A stretch of 64,000 bases of DNA from Gari tellinella (GCA_922989275.2 OV277868.1:48854216-48918215); one strand, 5' to 3'. Shown: positions 34,701-44,355, counted from the stretch's first letter. The notes: generated by a model not told the origin, from the sequence alone. Numbers and translations: made by a program.

Positions 34701-37700
34701 CACTGATTTCACTAATTAAATCATTAATATAGACAGAAAACAGCGTCGTGGATATTTTGCAACCCTGTTTTAAGCCTGTATTTACGTTAAACCACGGTGT
34801 AAATATCTCATTAACGTTAACAGTACATTGAACGTCGTTATACAGAGACCTTATTGCTTCATACATTTTGCCTCGAACTCCGATAGCTAACAGTTTGTAC
34901 CAAAGACAATCTCTCGAGATACTGTCATACGCTTTGCGAAGGTCATATTAGGGTATCATATTAGCTAGACAAAAATGCAAAAAGGGTGTCGTTTCATCAA
35001 TATTTATTCATGATATGCCCGGTTTTGTCAAGGTGGGGTGAGAATATACTGACAATCAGTTGTATCCCTTGTCTCTATATATACTTTCAGACAATTTTTT
35101 CCCCTAAAAATTAATCGTGTCGGGGCCCTGTGGACTCAGACCCTTCACAGGTACCCATTTTAACCCCTGGGTGGAGAGGAGCAATTCTCTGTAAATGTCT
35201 TGCTCAAGGACATTCATGTACATCATCGGGGATTTAGAAAAAATCCCCTAGTCAGACTGCTGGTCCTGCGGGGGATCGAACTCACGATCCCTGGTACCGT
35301 AGTCCAATGGTGTAACTGACATCGTTATTACTTCGTGTTTAAACTAAAGGTTTTAATTTCAGAATAAATCAACTTTAATATTCAGGCCCGTAGGAAGCAA
35401 AAATGGATTGGGGGTGGGGGGGGGGGGGGCACACTTCACCTCTATATTGGCCACTCAACATTGGGGGGCACCACCGATTTTTTGTCTTTTGACAACGTTT
35501 TTATTTAATTTTTTTGGTTGTGCGTTAAAATTTGGGTGAAAACAAGCGTTTTTAGGCCTTTTTTAGTACAATTATATGAAAATTTGCTTGGTTACTAAAA
35601 TTGGCAAAATTATTGGGGGGGGGGGGAGCCCCCAACCCCCCACCCTTGACACCCCCCCCCCCCCCCCCCCCCCTGTTCTTACGGGCCTGATATTGAATTT
35701 GTTTGTTGGTTTTTCATATACTATAATCAAGGATTTAAACTGTTAGTACAGGTGACCACTTAAAGCTCGTTGAAAAATAAAGCAACTCGCATTTAGGTAA
35801 AATCTTGATTTACTTTCAAATTTCTTTAAGCTACCACCAGATGGGAAATGGAAAGTATGTCTTATGGTCCATATACATGACTGTATAAACTGGATTATTT
35901 TCTTTAGTAGAGGTTTAAAGGCGTAAAATGTGTAAAAAGGTGTAGCTAATGGGTAATGGGTTAACTTACAAAATTATGCCATGTACCAAATGCTTTAAAT
36001 GAATACAAAAATGGAAGGCTACTCTTAAAGGATGTACTTAATCCATGACATTCTTTATCTCCCTTTAAATCAAAATTAACTCGCTATTTTAAGCCATCTA
36101 CCAGGAGATAGAAAATATTTCTTAAGATGCATTCTTTAAACTGTATACGTTTGAACTGTTTTCTTCAGTGGAGGACCAAATTAAAGGCGTGAAAATGCGT
36201 ATCTATGGAGTAATGGGTTAAGTGGTGACTGTTTTAACAATAGAAACAGAAGTTAGGTTAAGTGAAAAACATGTTTGATTTTCAGAGAATTCCAGAATCA
36301 GAATAGGGGGTAAAGAATTAAAGCAGGTTGAAAGTAAAGTTTCAGGAGCATTCTGATTTACTTTCAACCTGCTTTAATTATGCTACCATCTGGAATGATG
36401 CGAGACATACGTTCTGTGTGTTATATTAAGGAATTCTCGGGAAGAGACTACTTTTCTTAGTATAGAATTACCCGGCGTCTGATCTGGCTCGACACTGTTT
36501 GCAAAAGAAATAATAGTTTTAACGCAAACACATTTACATGTATTGAGAAGAATAACGCCTTCAATGCCACATGTAAGACTTACTTTGAGACAGTCGTAGA
36601 GGTGTTGGTCAGAGGGAATTCCCAGGTGAGGACTACTTTTCTTAGTCTAGATTTAAAAAGAGGCGTAAAAAGGCGAGTTTATGGGGGTAATAGATTAATA
36701 TTTACTTTGAGACAGTCGTAGAGATGTTGGTCACAGTCACAGTGGCTGATGGTCCAGGGGTAGACGTTGTAGTAATGGTATTTACTTTCAAACCTGTCAA
36801 TGTAGTATGGACAGTGGTCATGTGTCCGACAGCATGAGTCTGTCTCGTTGTGAATACCTGAAATACAGCAATGTTTGTGTCAATTAGACAGTGGACATTT
36901 GCCCGACAGCATGAGTCTGTCTATGTTTGTCATACTTAAATATATATATTAAATTTGATGGTAACTCCATTGAGAGACAATGTAAACTGATCATTATCTA
37001 GAAAATGGGATGCAGTGAATATTTCTCATAATTAAGTCCTCAAGATCATCTGGGTTATTTTGTTATATCCAAATTTCTTCATAGGTCCAATTTACTATGT
37101 ATTAATACTTAGAGATAGGGAATTAATTTTTTTTGTTATATCCAATAGTTCGTTTTATTACTCCTGGCTTTGAGTTACAATGTTAATTTCCCATACACCA
37201 AAATGAAACACTTTGCATGTCTTTTACAGCTACCGAAATAAAAACCTGTCACTATGTGATATTCTTTTCGCCTTGTGGATGTCGCAGAAAGTCTATACTG
37301 GCAGGTAACTCCTTATCAGCCTTAGCATTTTCTATACGAGTTGCTTACCTTTGTCCACTACTTACAAAAAATTAAGCGTCTAGACAACTTTCTGACCAAG
37401 ATTACTGTCATTTGACGACACCAAACATGGTGTCCAAACGATTTGCCACACTTTCAGAAGAGGATATTTGCCAACTAGACAATGAAAATACGCTACGAGC
37501 TCATTCTACTTGTCTTAACGTTCTTCTTTCTTTTTTGTAATGATATACGTGACGCCGTAGACTTCGACATAGTTTCCTGCGTTACGTGCACGGCGGTGTT
37601 AAATTGGTATTCGTAACATATCTAATAAAATACGTACAAACGATTGTACAGCTAGGGTTGATAAGCTCGGTGTAATGAAATAAATATTAGATGGCAGTTT

Positions 37701-40700
37701 GCGTGACATTAAAATTGTCAACCCTCGAAAACAAAAATGTCACCATCGGCTTCTCCTCGTGGTGACATTCTTTCTCGGGTTGACAATTTGAATGTCACGC
37801 AAACTGCCATCTAATATTTATATAATATCAAATTCGTTATAAGTGAGCTTCAATAAAGTCCATTTGGAAATTCGTTTATGTATAAGGTATAACCTATGTA
37901 CCGTATTTTCTGTAAAGGAAGCACGCCCTTATATTTTGTCAAAATGCATCATTATAGCATCTGTGTGGTAATGGGCAATTAAATTAAGGGTCTCTGAATC
38001 TGTATTCAATTTTCAAAATAAGTTTCAAAAAGTGTAACCCTTTAAACAGTAGCCTGTTTCTAGTTTCGAAGCAGGTTGAAAGTACAATGTACAATTTAAA
38101 TCAGACATGCGTCTAAAGGGCACATTCTGCTTTACTTTCAACCCGCTTTAAGTGGACACCTGTATTCAAAACTAAAAACAGGCTATGGAGTAAAGGGTTA
38201 AAACATTCAACCCTAGCGACGAGTAAAGTCATCATTTACAACCAGTGTGCCTGTGAGGATTACACTTGTCCTATGCAAACAGTGTAGACCCTGAACAGAG
38301 GGCTACTTAAAGAGCCCTCTGATCAGGGTATACATTGTTTGTCATTTTGAAATATATTGTTTAAAATCACCCCAAATGGTCAAAAATGGACTAGACATAT
38401 TTTGAAATTGGACTTGTTTATAAACAGTTTCAGGGGTGAATGAGTTGACGTACCTAGATCCTCCATTGAGCTGGCTACATTCTCATAGCCACACCACTTT
38501 GTGCCGGGGTAGATGGCCATATGGGTCCCTGCTCCACTAGGGGCACCGGTCTCAAAGTCACCATTGAATGGCTTACCCTACAAATACAATGTTAACTCAT
38601 TCACCCCTGAAAATTTTAATGGGCAATTCCAATTTCAATGTAAGTTGAGTTCGTGTTTTACTATTTAGGGATGATTTTAAAAATATATTTCAAAATGACA
38701 AACAGTGTAGACCCTGACCAGAGGGCTCCTTAAGGGCTCTGATCAGGGTATACACGGTTTGCATAGAACAAGGCTTAGTGTAATCCTCACAGGTACACTT
38801 GTAAGAGTATACTCGTGGCTAGGGTTGAATGTGTTAATACAAATCTTCTATTAACTCATTAGACCCTAGTGACGAGTTTGTTTTGATTTATGTCCTTTTC
38901 CAATCTTGAACTAATTGGACACGGGGGATTCTCTTTTTTTCCGATAGAGCCCCTAGCGACATGTATGCTCGTCATTTACAACCAGAATACCTGTAAAGTA
39001 TTGCTTTATGCAGTATTTCCTGAAAGTTGGATGCATACAGCAGGCTAAACAGGACCTGGGTCTATATTATTGTTTGTCATTTTTGCAAATGTTGCAAAAC
39101 CGACTACCCTTAATAGCAAAAACTGACTGGTTTTAATTGGAAACTGGAATTGCCCCTTCGAAATAGTTATACCAGGTATCAATGAGTTGAACACTGTTAA
39201 CACACTATTGGAATTTTATGAGAGAAAACAGACAGTTTTTGACAACAATCATGTTAACATATTGAACCTTAGTGATGTATATTAACTGGTTCTTAACAAA
39301 CAGTGTGCTTATGAAGAGTAAGTTTGCCCTATTCAAACCGTGTAGACCAAGATCAGAAGGCTCCAAAAAGAGCCCTCTGCTCAGGGTATGTACAGTAAAA
39401 AATAAATGTTTTGTGGTTTTGCAATTACATTTTGTAAATACAACTCTATATTCACATTCGCTCCATTCAATTCCATTGAAAAAATAACGTTTAAATCGCA
39501 TAGACACAATTTCTCGAGAAGGCGGGATTTGTGGATAGATTTCGCAGAGGAGGCAGGGCTTATGGATCTGCATTCCACGAATCATTTTGTTCAGGGTACA
39601 CATTATTCGTGTTAACAACCTCTAATATGATTTAAACATACATGAATACTTACAAAATGTTCATTTGATATTAGAAATTACAGCAAATATAATGTTAATA
39701 TAAGAAACAAACTGATGTTTTCGGCGTTTAAGCGAAATAAACGACAGAAAATGATCGGCAAATTTACCAAGCGCGATTCATAGTACTTGCCGATCATTTT
39801 ATGTCGTTTATTTCGCACCAAATAAACACTTCTTAAATAAGGTCAAAAATGGAATAGAAATAAATATAAACTGGAACTGTCCATTAAAAGTTGCAAGTGT
39901 CATTGAGTTAAAACTGTTCCCTCTCTACAAAAACACCCAATGAGAGACAAAAATATGTTCGTTGTTCGGAGGGAGTCGATATAGGGGTGGGGGGGGGGGG
40001 GTTCACTCGTCATTATATTTATTCATTTATTCTGTCAAAATCTCCATTTATATGTAACTTTTAGAAAAGCAGCAGACGACAATTTTAAGCAAACGATATT
40101 GAAGCAGTAAAAGCGTTAGACATAGTTGTCCCGTTTAGGGAATTGCGAGGGAGTCGTTGTTGGGAGGACCGTTGTAGGGAGGGAGCATTGTAATGCAATA
40201 TACCTTGACAATGTTATGGTTGAATGTCTTGTCATCATTATCCTCTCTGGAAGGCCTCGTCAGTAGCTGCTGACAGTTCTTCAATATCTGCAGCATCTTC
40301 TCCATACCTGCAAGGCATTTACCCATTTCTCAATAAATATTATACAATTTTGTGCCTCTACTTTATTCTACCGCGGAAGAAAGTACAATTTACACAGTCA
40401 TGAAAAATACTGGGGATTTCACGCGACGTCTGATCTGGATTCAAGCTGTTTGCAGATGTAAGCCAGGTCTTATTTTTTCCTCCCCATAACGACTCCCTGC
40501 GAACAACACAAACAATCTGTGTCTTCCATTGGATGTCGTTGTAGAGAGGGTGCACTGTATTACATCACCTGAATATCTAAATAACCAGCAATTTTACCTA
40601 TGTTTTCAACCTTTGCATGCTTGCTTTTGATGACAACTTTAGAGTCTTGTGAACTTGTAGTAATTTCACAGGAAGTGACATCACTGTCCCTGTTGGATAC

Positions 40701-43700
40701 AGTTGCCTTGACAACAAATGCTCCATTGGTAACCGTTATAGTATGGTAGCTATGTGAGGTCACATCCACTGTATATGCTACCTGGCCTGTAAATACAAGA
40801 AGACAAGTATGGTATCACTGCAACAGGGGGTTATTTCATAATTAATAAATCGAAAAATATAGACGTGTGTATTGATGTTTTTTGAAAATAGTGCATACCT
40901 AGATCAGACAGCTCCTATAGGAGCTGTCTGATCTAGGTCTACATCGTTTTCTGATAGGATATATATGACATAAGTATACACTCTTTCCGTGGATGCTTAT
41001 TTAATTAGCCAACGGCAGTAATAGTTGAGATTATTACATCTCGCTTTAAGTTACAATGTTAATTTCCCATAGACCAAAATTAAACAGTTTGCATGTCTTT
41101 TACATCTATCAAAAATATACTGCCACTCTTTACGATATTCCTTTTGTGACGTCACTATATATGATATAATTTTCTCTATTCTTAAAAATACTGTCAGCTA
41201 TATGATATTGTTTTTCGCTATGGGAACGTAGCAGAACGTTTTTAAAGGGTAGTAACTCCTAATCAACTTTTTTGCATTTTCTGTACAAGTTGCTTTCTTT
41301 TGTCCACTCCCCCTTACAAGAATACAAGCGCCTGGATCACTTGATGACGCCTTTTCTGACCCAGATTACTTGTCATCAGGCGACAACAAACGATTTGCCA
41401 CCATTTCGGAAGAGGATATTTGCCAAATAGACGATGAAATGACGCTGTGTCTTCAATCTGCTTGTCATAACGTTCTTCTTTCTTTCATGTAAAATAATAA
41501 TTATAAACAATGTGACGTCGTGACGTCGACGTCATTTCCCGCGTTACGTGCATGTCCGCGCTAAATTGGTATTCACAACACATTTTATAAAATACGAATG
41601 AGACGATTCCAAAGCCAGGGTTGAAAAGCTCGGTGTAATAAAATAAATATTAGATGGCAGTTTGCGTAACATTCAAATTGTCAACCCTCGAAAACAAGAA
41701 TGTCTCCCTCGGCTACGCCTCGGGTGACATTCTATTTCTCGGGTTGACAATTTGAATGTCACGCAAACTGCCATCTAATATTTATATACTTTAGATGTTC
41801 ATAGTGGGCCTAGTGTCATTATAGGAATAAACAACATCTTTTTGCGGTTCACGACGGTATGAATACATTGGCTTCGCAGGGGTAAGTTTCGTAAACGCCC
41901 TTCGGGCGTTTACGATAAACTTACCCTGCGAAGCGGATGTATTCATACCGCGTGAACGGCAAAAATATGTTGTTTATTCCTTATATTTATATGTTTATTT
42001 TCTGTCTTATCCATTTAATGTGTAATTTGACCAGCTTTGTTTTCATGTATATAAATATATCATATACCGGCCAAATAGGTTTGACAGATGTAATCCTGGA
42101 TGTAACAGCCATTCGATCTCTATAATATGCGGTATGAAAAGTAGTCCAATATACATGTTTCGGAGTTGATTACAAAGTCAAGAGTTTACCCAGTAAACTG
42201 TCGCTGTGTGCTTAACGAACACTTATAAGACATTAAAAATAAACAATGCAACTTAAATATCTATTATTAAAGTATATTTTAAAAAATCGGTCGCGCATGT
42301 TTATTTCAGCCTAATTCCACTCCATAGCAACCATTAGCTGGTCGCTATCTCTCCGCTGCGGAGACTCCGCCCTCTTTATAACTGGCTGGAACCAGTTTCG
42401 ATTTGTAGGTTCATCGAGAATTGACCTGCATATTTTTAATACGATTACATAGAGAATTTACAGGGTGAATGCAAATGTATTTGAATACTCAGCATGAGAG
42501 GGGTAAACATCTACAGTCAAAGGTCAAAGACCAGCGTTCATGATACAATTACATGTATAGTCGAACTTCGATTCATCAAACTGGCTTTTAAACTTTAAAT
42601 AACTTGTTTGATACCTATGAATTTCCTTACTACAAGCTCTGTGAAGTCAAACATACCAATATTTCAAAGTTAACTCTTATCTTGCTGTAATATTGTCTGC
42701 TTTAAAGTTGTCGTATGCAAAAGTTGCTACATTTTGTTTTATTAGTATACATTTTTGAAGACAATCTGTTTGCAAAGTAAACAACAGTGGAGTCGCGATC
42801 AGCAGGCAACGAGAAAACTCCTTCTTTGCCATACATTTACCTTTACCTCATTGAAATGCCCTTTATAGAGACTCGCAACCAGATATAGCATTAAAAATAG
42901 TAATTTGTAAATATGTGACATGCTTATATAAACGGGTAAGAATTAGTTTAGGATAATAAATTCTGTTTTAAAAATTGCATTTCAATAAAAAAATATTGAG
43001 CTCTGGTGGGAATCGAACCCGTGACCCGGCATGGGCGGACATAAGTCAAAATGAGGACACCGCTTGACCAACTGGCCCACAGAACTATTCACATATCTGG
43101 GATCGATTTAACGTATTTCAGTGGGAAGCGATGAAGAGTATATACAACTGCATAATTCGGCTCGGGTTTATGTCTTAGCCCGTGATCAATTTCTATAGCA
43201 ACTGTAGACGCTATGGATAAAACTAAGATTTGAAGACATTTTTACTAGGTGTTTTTAGACTGGTCATATTTTTCCAATGCCAGATGCACAATAATGCTAC
43301 CCCTTTGGTTATATTTGAGTATTTTATTTTATTTTTGCAAATGCACCATCTGGTTGCGAGTCGCTTTATTAATGTTTCAACATGCGTCTTTCCTGAATCC
43401 CGGTAGATATATGCTTCAGAAGGCTGAAAGTAAAGCAGAAAGTTCCTGCTTTAATCTAATGTTTTAACCTTTCCCCCATAGCTTGTTCGCAATATTGAAG
43501 ATAGATGGTTTCTCAAGGAGCATTCTGCTCTACGTTCAGTCTGTTTTAAGATACCATGTGCCAGCATATACATGTAGATATGCATGTAGATCTCATCGGG
43601 ACAAGTGTCCACTATCTCAGGACAAGTCCGTTTTTAAAATACTTGTCCAACTGGAAAAGCTGAAAAGAAAGTTTGTGTCGAACCTTAGTTTAACATTAAT

Positions 43701-43781
43701 ATTACCTTTCCTCAGGGCAGTCACCCCATTTCCAAGGCAGCAGGCACAGAAAAGTACAAAAGTATGTAGAAGTACCTCCAT
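28495..43781 (-). CDS. Secreted group III phospholipase A2-like gene 1 (six exons)
   Basis: Six exons on the minus strand join in one open frame: 43781-43706, 40786-40598, 40307-40204, 38577-38454, 36857-36706 and 28716-28495, 867 nt, 288 aa. I built the model by eye from AG/GT splice sites, frame continuity and exon-by-exon agreement with gene 2. The product should be a secreted, calcium-dependent lipase that cleaves the sn-2 ester of phospholipids (family knowledge). Residues 1-25 include a signal peptide. Residues 26-123 are an N-terminal region I do not recognise. The PLA2 domain starts near IYPGTKWCG (145-153), with CCRTHDHC at 173-180 (catalytic H177-D178) and CDCD at 204-207. The Gly expected after WCGx in the calcium loop is Glu155. 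A missed small exon cannot be excluded. Sure of the family; fairly sure of the joins. Confidence 0.85.
28744..28992. mobile_element. K element carrying a C hairpin
   Basis: CAGGGCTGCCATTTCTCC to TTATGGCAACCCTT, flanked by CATGTA on both sides. The C core at 28805-28890 has its left arm tip duplicated. It starts 27 bp upstream (in gene sense) of exon 6 of PLA2 gene 1. Confidence 0.9.
29078..29406. mobile_element. C element with inserted retroelement piece
   Basis: TTAA ends, hairpin 29130-29200. 29237-29282 (TGTGTGAAAAGAGCGCTATA then (TAA)n) is the reverse of the piece at 12989-13079. Confidence 0.78.
29473..29679. mobile_element. B element (second subtype)
   Basis: Hairpin 29510-29573 with a perfect GACGCCGCGTAACGCGGCGT tip, flanks as in 11608-11830. 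Confidence 0.82.
29762..29828. repeat. A hairpin core
   Basis: GACAAGTAGTGCAGATCC ... GATCTACACTATTTGC, with a GGGCTCCTTCAGGAGCCC tip. 29829-30325 shows nothing. Confidence 0.78.
30326..30527. mobile_element. C element, strongly degraded
   Basis: Recognisable only by CTGTTTCTAGCAGGTGACTA, AAGCAGGTT and AGGCGTAAAAGG. 30528-30797 unassigned. Confidence 0.5.
30798..31201. mobile_element. C element interrupted by an L piece
   Basis: C left 30798-30968 and C right 31137-31201 flank 31040-31115, part of the L hairpin (AAATGAACTGATTTTTTTGT). Confidence 0.68.
31198..31447. mobile_element. A element, full length
   Basis: TTAACTCATTCACCCCTGAA to GACTGAATGTGTTAA, hairpin 31304-31370 with a GGGCTCCTTAAGGAGCCC tip. 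It shares its left TTAA with the preceding C end. Confidence 0.88.
31448..31788. other. No gene; one C fragment
   Basis: Only 31664-31756 resembles a C right half. Confidence 0.5.
31791..32112. mobile_element. N element split by B
   Basis: N left end ACAGTGGGGAAGACGTTACT up to TTTCCCATTAA, continuing after B with ATACATTAGCGCAAAACC. A B-like hairpin (32038-32112) sits in the N interior. The N right end is missing. 32113-32396 unassigned. Confidence 0.75.
31819..32009. mobile_element. B element nested in N, hairpin partly deleted
   Basis: TTAACCCTTAGCCCGCC to GGCAGGCTAAGGGTTAA, almost identical to 7476-7689, but one hairpin arm is deleted between CCGGATGAGACT and CCGGATGAGCTG. Confidence 0.9.
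32397..32753. mobile_element. TA-type MITE carrying a C element
   Basis: CAGTGGAACCCCTCCAAACC to TTAGAGGGGTTTCACT; interior CTAAACCGGA repeats. A C element (32474-32683, hairpin 32565-32633) lies inside. Confidence 0.8.
32760..33099. other. AT-rich stretch with (TTA)n/(TAA)n inverted repeat
   Basis: 33008-33040 reads TTATTATTATTAAGTAATAA, a simple palindromic tract. Nothing else. Confidence 0.7.
33100..34948 (-). mobile_element. 5'-truncated non-LTR retrotransposon (LINE)
   Basis: A minus-strand LINE 3' portion: reverse transcriptase ORF, ~330 bp of 3' UTR (33124-33450), AATAAA-like sequence near 33125, and a (CTGT)n tail at 33103-33123. The 5' end stops abruptly at about 34948, inside the first RT motif, where repeat P begins. 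It lies in intron 5 of PLA2 gene 1, in the same orientation as the gene. Confidence 0.93.
33451..34948 (-). CDS. LINE reverse transcriptase, N-terminally truncated
   Basis: The open frame runs from the truncation point (in-frame codons for DLRKAYDSISRDCLWYKL precede the first Met at 34866) to the stop at 33451. Counting from that Met (471 aa): GLKQGC at 31-36, the polymerase motif YADDIV at 73-78, YLGVW at 142-146 (thumb region), and a C-terminal zinc-knuckle CKLC at 395-398 with H408 and C413. There is no frameshift or stop over 1.4 kb, so it is a fairly young copy. The endonuclease and the first half of RT are missing, so it cannot move by itself. The clade is not certain: the arrangement fits the Jockey/CR1/I group broadly. 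Confidence 0.93.
34951..35127 (+). repeat. Repeat P (inverted copy at 63451-63610)
   Basis: Shares GGTATCATATTAGCTAGACA-like start, TTTCATCAATATTTATTCATG, GCCCGGTTTTGTC and CGTGTCGGGGCCCTGTG with the reverse complement of 63451-63610. It abuts the 5' truncation of the LINE. Confidence 0.8.
35134..35325 (-). mobile_element. tRNA-derived SINE-like sequence
   Basis: The minus-strand B-box complement GGGGGATCGAACTCACGATC and the SINE-type motif CTTGCTCAAGGACATTC. It contains a small ATCGGGGATTT/AAATCCCC hairpin. Confidence 0.65.
35383..35689. mobile_element. Element with poly-G/poly-C tracts
   Basis: Short inverted ends CAGGCCCGTAGGA and CTTACGGGCCTG, flanked by ATATT. It contains G runs (35411-35425, 35617-35628) and a C run (35656-35673) that can pair with each other. 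Confidence 0.75.
35728..36222. mobile_element. Two degraded C elements
   Basis: 35728-35963 (hairpin weak, GGGTAATGGGTTAA end) and 36085-36222 (right half). Confidence 0.68.
36302..36700. repeat. Rearranged C and N fragments beside exon 5
   Basis: C core 36314-36375; N right fragment 36470-36560; two similar C right pieces (GACTACTTTTCTTAGT at about 36446 and 36633). Confidence 0.65.
36585..36613 (-). pseudogene. Partial duplicate of the 3' end of PLA2 exon 5
   Basis: About 29 bp matching the last part of exon 5 (36706-36733), including the exon end followed by a GTAAGT donor that is closer to consensus than the real one. The upstream part of the exon is absent and is replaced by C-type repeat sequence, so it cannot encode the domain. 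Confidence 0.7.
36706..36857 (-). CDS. PLA2 gene 1 exon 5 (catalytic exon)
   Basis: 152 nt, phase 1 in and 0 out, residues 165-215. It carries CCRTHDHC (catalytic His-Asp pair) and SHCDCDQHLYDCLK, the diagnostic signature of group III secreted PLA2. The donor is GTAAAT. Degraded partial copies of this same exon lie on both sides, at 36585-36613 (3' part) and 36885-36923 (5' part). Confidence 0.92.
36885..36923 (-). pseudogene. Partial duplicate of the 5' part of PLA2 exon 5
   Basis: About 39 bp closely matching 36809-36847, the part of exon 5 that encodes the CC-R-T-H-D-H-C motif. In this copy the codons for the catalytic His-Asp are changed, so the frame reads CCRANVHC. No full exon or clear acceptor follows, so I call it a relic. 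Confidence 0.72.
37146..37828. mobile_element. M element with a terminal giant hairpin
   Basis: ~680 bp, homologous to 41042-41790. It ends in a hairpin (37683-37826) with ~60-bp arms holding AGATGGCAGTTTGCGTGACA and ATTGTCAACCCTCG. No ORF. Unrecognised family. 36924-37145 unassigned. Confidence 0.8.
38035..38447. mobile_element. C fragment then A element, next to exon 4
   Basis: C 38035-38201, then A 38198-38447 (hairpin 38278-38342) sharing TTAA. A ends 6 bp from the exon 4 boundary. 37829-38034 unassigned. Confidence 0.82.
38454..38577 (-). CDS. PLA2 gene 1 exon 4 (calcium-loop exon)
   Basis: 124 nt, phase 0 in and 1 out. It encodes residues 124-164, with IYPGTKWCG at 145-153, the start of the group III PLA2 domain. 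In the family the calcium loop reads W-C-G-x-G. Here the second Gly is Glu (WCGYEN). The exon is 36 nt longer at its 5' side than in gene 2. It sits between two A elements: one ends 6 bp past the donor and the other begins 14 bp before the acceptor. Confidence 0.88.
38592..38837. mobile_element. A element, full length, next to exon 4
   Basis: TTAACTCATTCACCCCTG to GGGTTGAATGTGTTAA, hairpin 38697-38762 with a shortened right arm. It begins 14 bp from the exon 4 acceptor side. Confidence 0.85.
38850..39191. mobile_element. Degraded A elements
   Basis: An A left-end fragment (38852-38885), then a decayed A copy (38946-39191) whose hairpin has nearly gone. Confidence 0.6.
39254..39911. mobile_element. 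A element split by L
   Basis: A left part and hairpin 39254-39395; A right part about 39826-39911 ending TTAA. Confidence 0.72.
39408..39825. mobile_element. L element, shorter copy
   Basis: Matches 9147-9896 (GCGCAGAGGAGGC-type block, GGTACACATTATTCGTGTTA) with an internal deletion; terminal hairpin 39712-39822. Confidence 0.75.
39914..40190. mobile_element. G element
   Basis: CTGTTCCCTCTCTACAAAAA to GTTGTAGGGAGGGAGCATTG; contains a poly-G run (39992-40002). Ends 13 bp from exon 3 of PLA2 gene 1. Confidence 0.75.
40204..40307 (-). CDS. PLA2 gene 1 exon 3
   Basis: 104 nt, phase 1 in and 0 out. It encodes residues 89-123, including MEKMLQILKNCQQLL and then an acidic, polar stretch. The gene 2 counterpart shares the MLxILxNCQQ core and is 9 nt shorter. 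A G element ends 13 bp past this exon's donor, so little intron sequence here is free of repeats. Confidence 0.82.
40320..40558. repeat. C left fragment and G/B right fragment
   Basis: 40320-40412 is a C left part; 40425-40558 holds half a B hairpin and the G right end (TTGTAGAGAGGGTGCACTGT). Confidence 0.68.
40598..40786 (-). CDS. PLA2 gene 1 exon 2
   Basis: 189 nt, phase 1 in and out, acceptor CAG at 40789-40787 and donor GT at 40597-40596. It encodes residues 26-88, rich in Thr, Ser and Val with alternating hydrophobics (for example HTITVTNGAFVVKATV), which looks like beta strands. I do not recognise a named domain. Gene 2 has the same length and clearly related sequence at 58965-58777. 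A G-type repeat remnant ends about 40 bp beyond the donor. Confidence 0.85.
40884..40950. repeat. A-type hairpin with a CAGCTCC tip
   Basis: TAGATCAGACAGCTCCTATA pairs with the following GGAGCTGTCTGATCTAGGTC. The inner arm has changed in both strands relative to other A cores. Confidence 0.78.
41042..41790. mobile_element. M element, second copy
   Basis: Same order of blocks as 37146-37828, ending with the hairpin at 41645-41789. It includes extra GTGACGTC motifs. Confidence 0.8.
41824..41980. repeat. Q: very long near-perfect hairpin
   Basis: ~75-bp arms: GGAATAAACAACATC at the outside and AACGCCC/GGGCGTT at the apex, with CGGTATGAATACATTG and its complement between. It directly follows M. 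41981-42668 has no recognised feature. Confidence 0.88.
42669..42810. mobile_element. B element with hairpin deleted
   Basis: TTAACTCTTATCTTGCTG and ATTGTCTGC flank as in B; right part CAATCTGTTTGC and CGATCAGCAGGC. Confidence 0.6.
42867..43361. mobile_element. R element, copy 1
   Basis: AGAGACTCGCAACCAGAT to CATCTGGTTGCGAGTCGCT, flanked by TTAT on both sides. A minus-strand tRNA-like unit lies at about 43003-43090 (B-box complement GGAATCGAACC). Confidence 0.85.
43465..43575. mobile_element. C element fragment
   Basis: TTAACCTTTCCCCCATAGC start; only the right hairpin arm remains. A second half core lies just before it (43415-43455). Confidence 0.65.
43706..43781 (-). CDS. PLA2 gene 1 exon 1 (signal peptide)
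   Basis: This coding exon begins at ATG 43781 and ends with a GT donor at 43705-43704 (phase 1). It encodes MEVLLHTFVLFCACC followed by LGNGVTALRK: an acidic start, a hydrophobic stretch, then small residues with a likely signal-peptidase site after VTA. The start was chosen because the paralogue at 61883 starts at the same place and has exactly the same 76-nt length. Just upstream, a C element begins about 30 bp from the ATG, so any 5' UTR or promoter is short or repeat-derived. Confidence 0.85.
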
Positions 43782-43812
43782 TTTGAGCAGCTAACCCCAC
43801 CTTTGACACAAC

Positions 43813-44060
43813 TCAACCCATTACCTAATAGATAAACATTTCCACACCTTTAAATTTATTCCTTAACTCAAGAAAAATGTTCCTCTTTATACAGTAATGG
43901 GTATTTACAATAAGAAATATGTCCTATATTCGAGCAGTGTTGTTTAAAGCAGGCTAAAAATAAAGCAGAATGCTCCTAAAGGAGCATTCTGCTTTATTTT
44001 CAGCCTGCTTTAAGCAACAATGTCTCCATAACTGAAAACAGCTTTTTGTGAAAGGGTTAA
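43813..44060. mobile_element. C element upstream of PLA2 gene 1
   Basis: TCAACCCATTACC to GTGAAAGGGTTAA, hairpin 43946-44014 with a GCTCC/GGAGC tip. It lies where the gene's promoter would be expected. Confidence 0.85.
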
Positions 44061-44106
44061 ACGAAAGTCGTTCACTGATATAAGACAAAGATAAGGCATG
44101 AAAATA

Positions 44107-44335
44107 TAGTCGAAACACGATAATTCGAACTCGCGTTAGTTCGAACATACCCATATTTCAAAGTTTAAACGTGGTTTATTTAACGGTGTTTTAACTTTGT
44201 AATACGGATATGTTCTACTTAATCGAGATCGACTTATCAAAATTCAACTTATGAAATACTGGTATGATCGATCTAAGCGAATTCGAAGTATCGAGTTTCG
44301 ACGGTATAATATTTTTACCTTTACAGTGCTGGAAT
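44107..44335. mobile_element. Pogo-like MITE fragment
   Basis: ATAGTCGAAACACGATAATT start and repeated TCGAA/TTCGA steps, reminiscent of pogo/Tigger ends. Right end unclear. Confidence 0.45.
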
Positions 44336-44355
44336 CGGAGACCATCAATCTTGTG

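Noticed and set aside
39205..39618. 137-residue minus-strand open frame
   Set aside because: It crosses from a degraded A element into L; frames on the other strand are equally open.
43003..43090. tRNA gene on the minus strand
   Set aside because: A and B boxes are present but the acceptor arms do not pair and the unit sits inside the R mobile element, so I treat it as tRNA-derived, not a tRNA gene.
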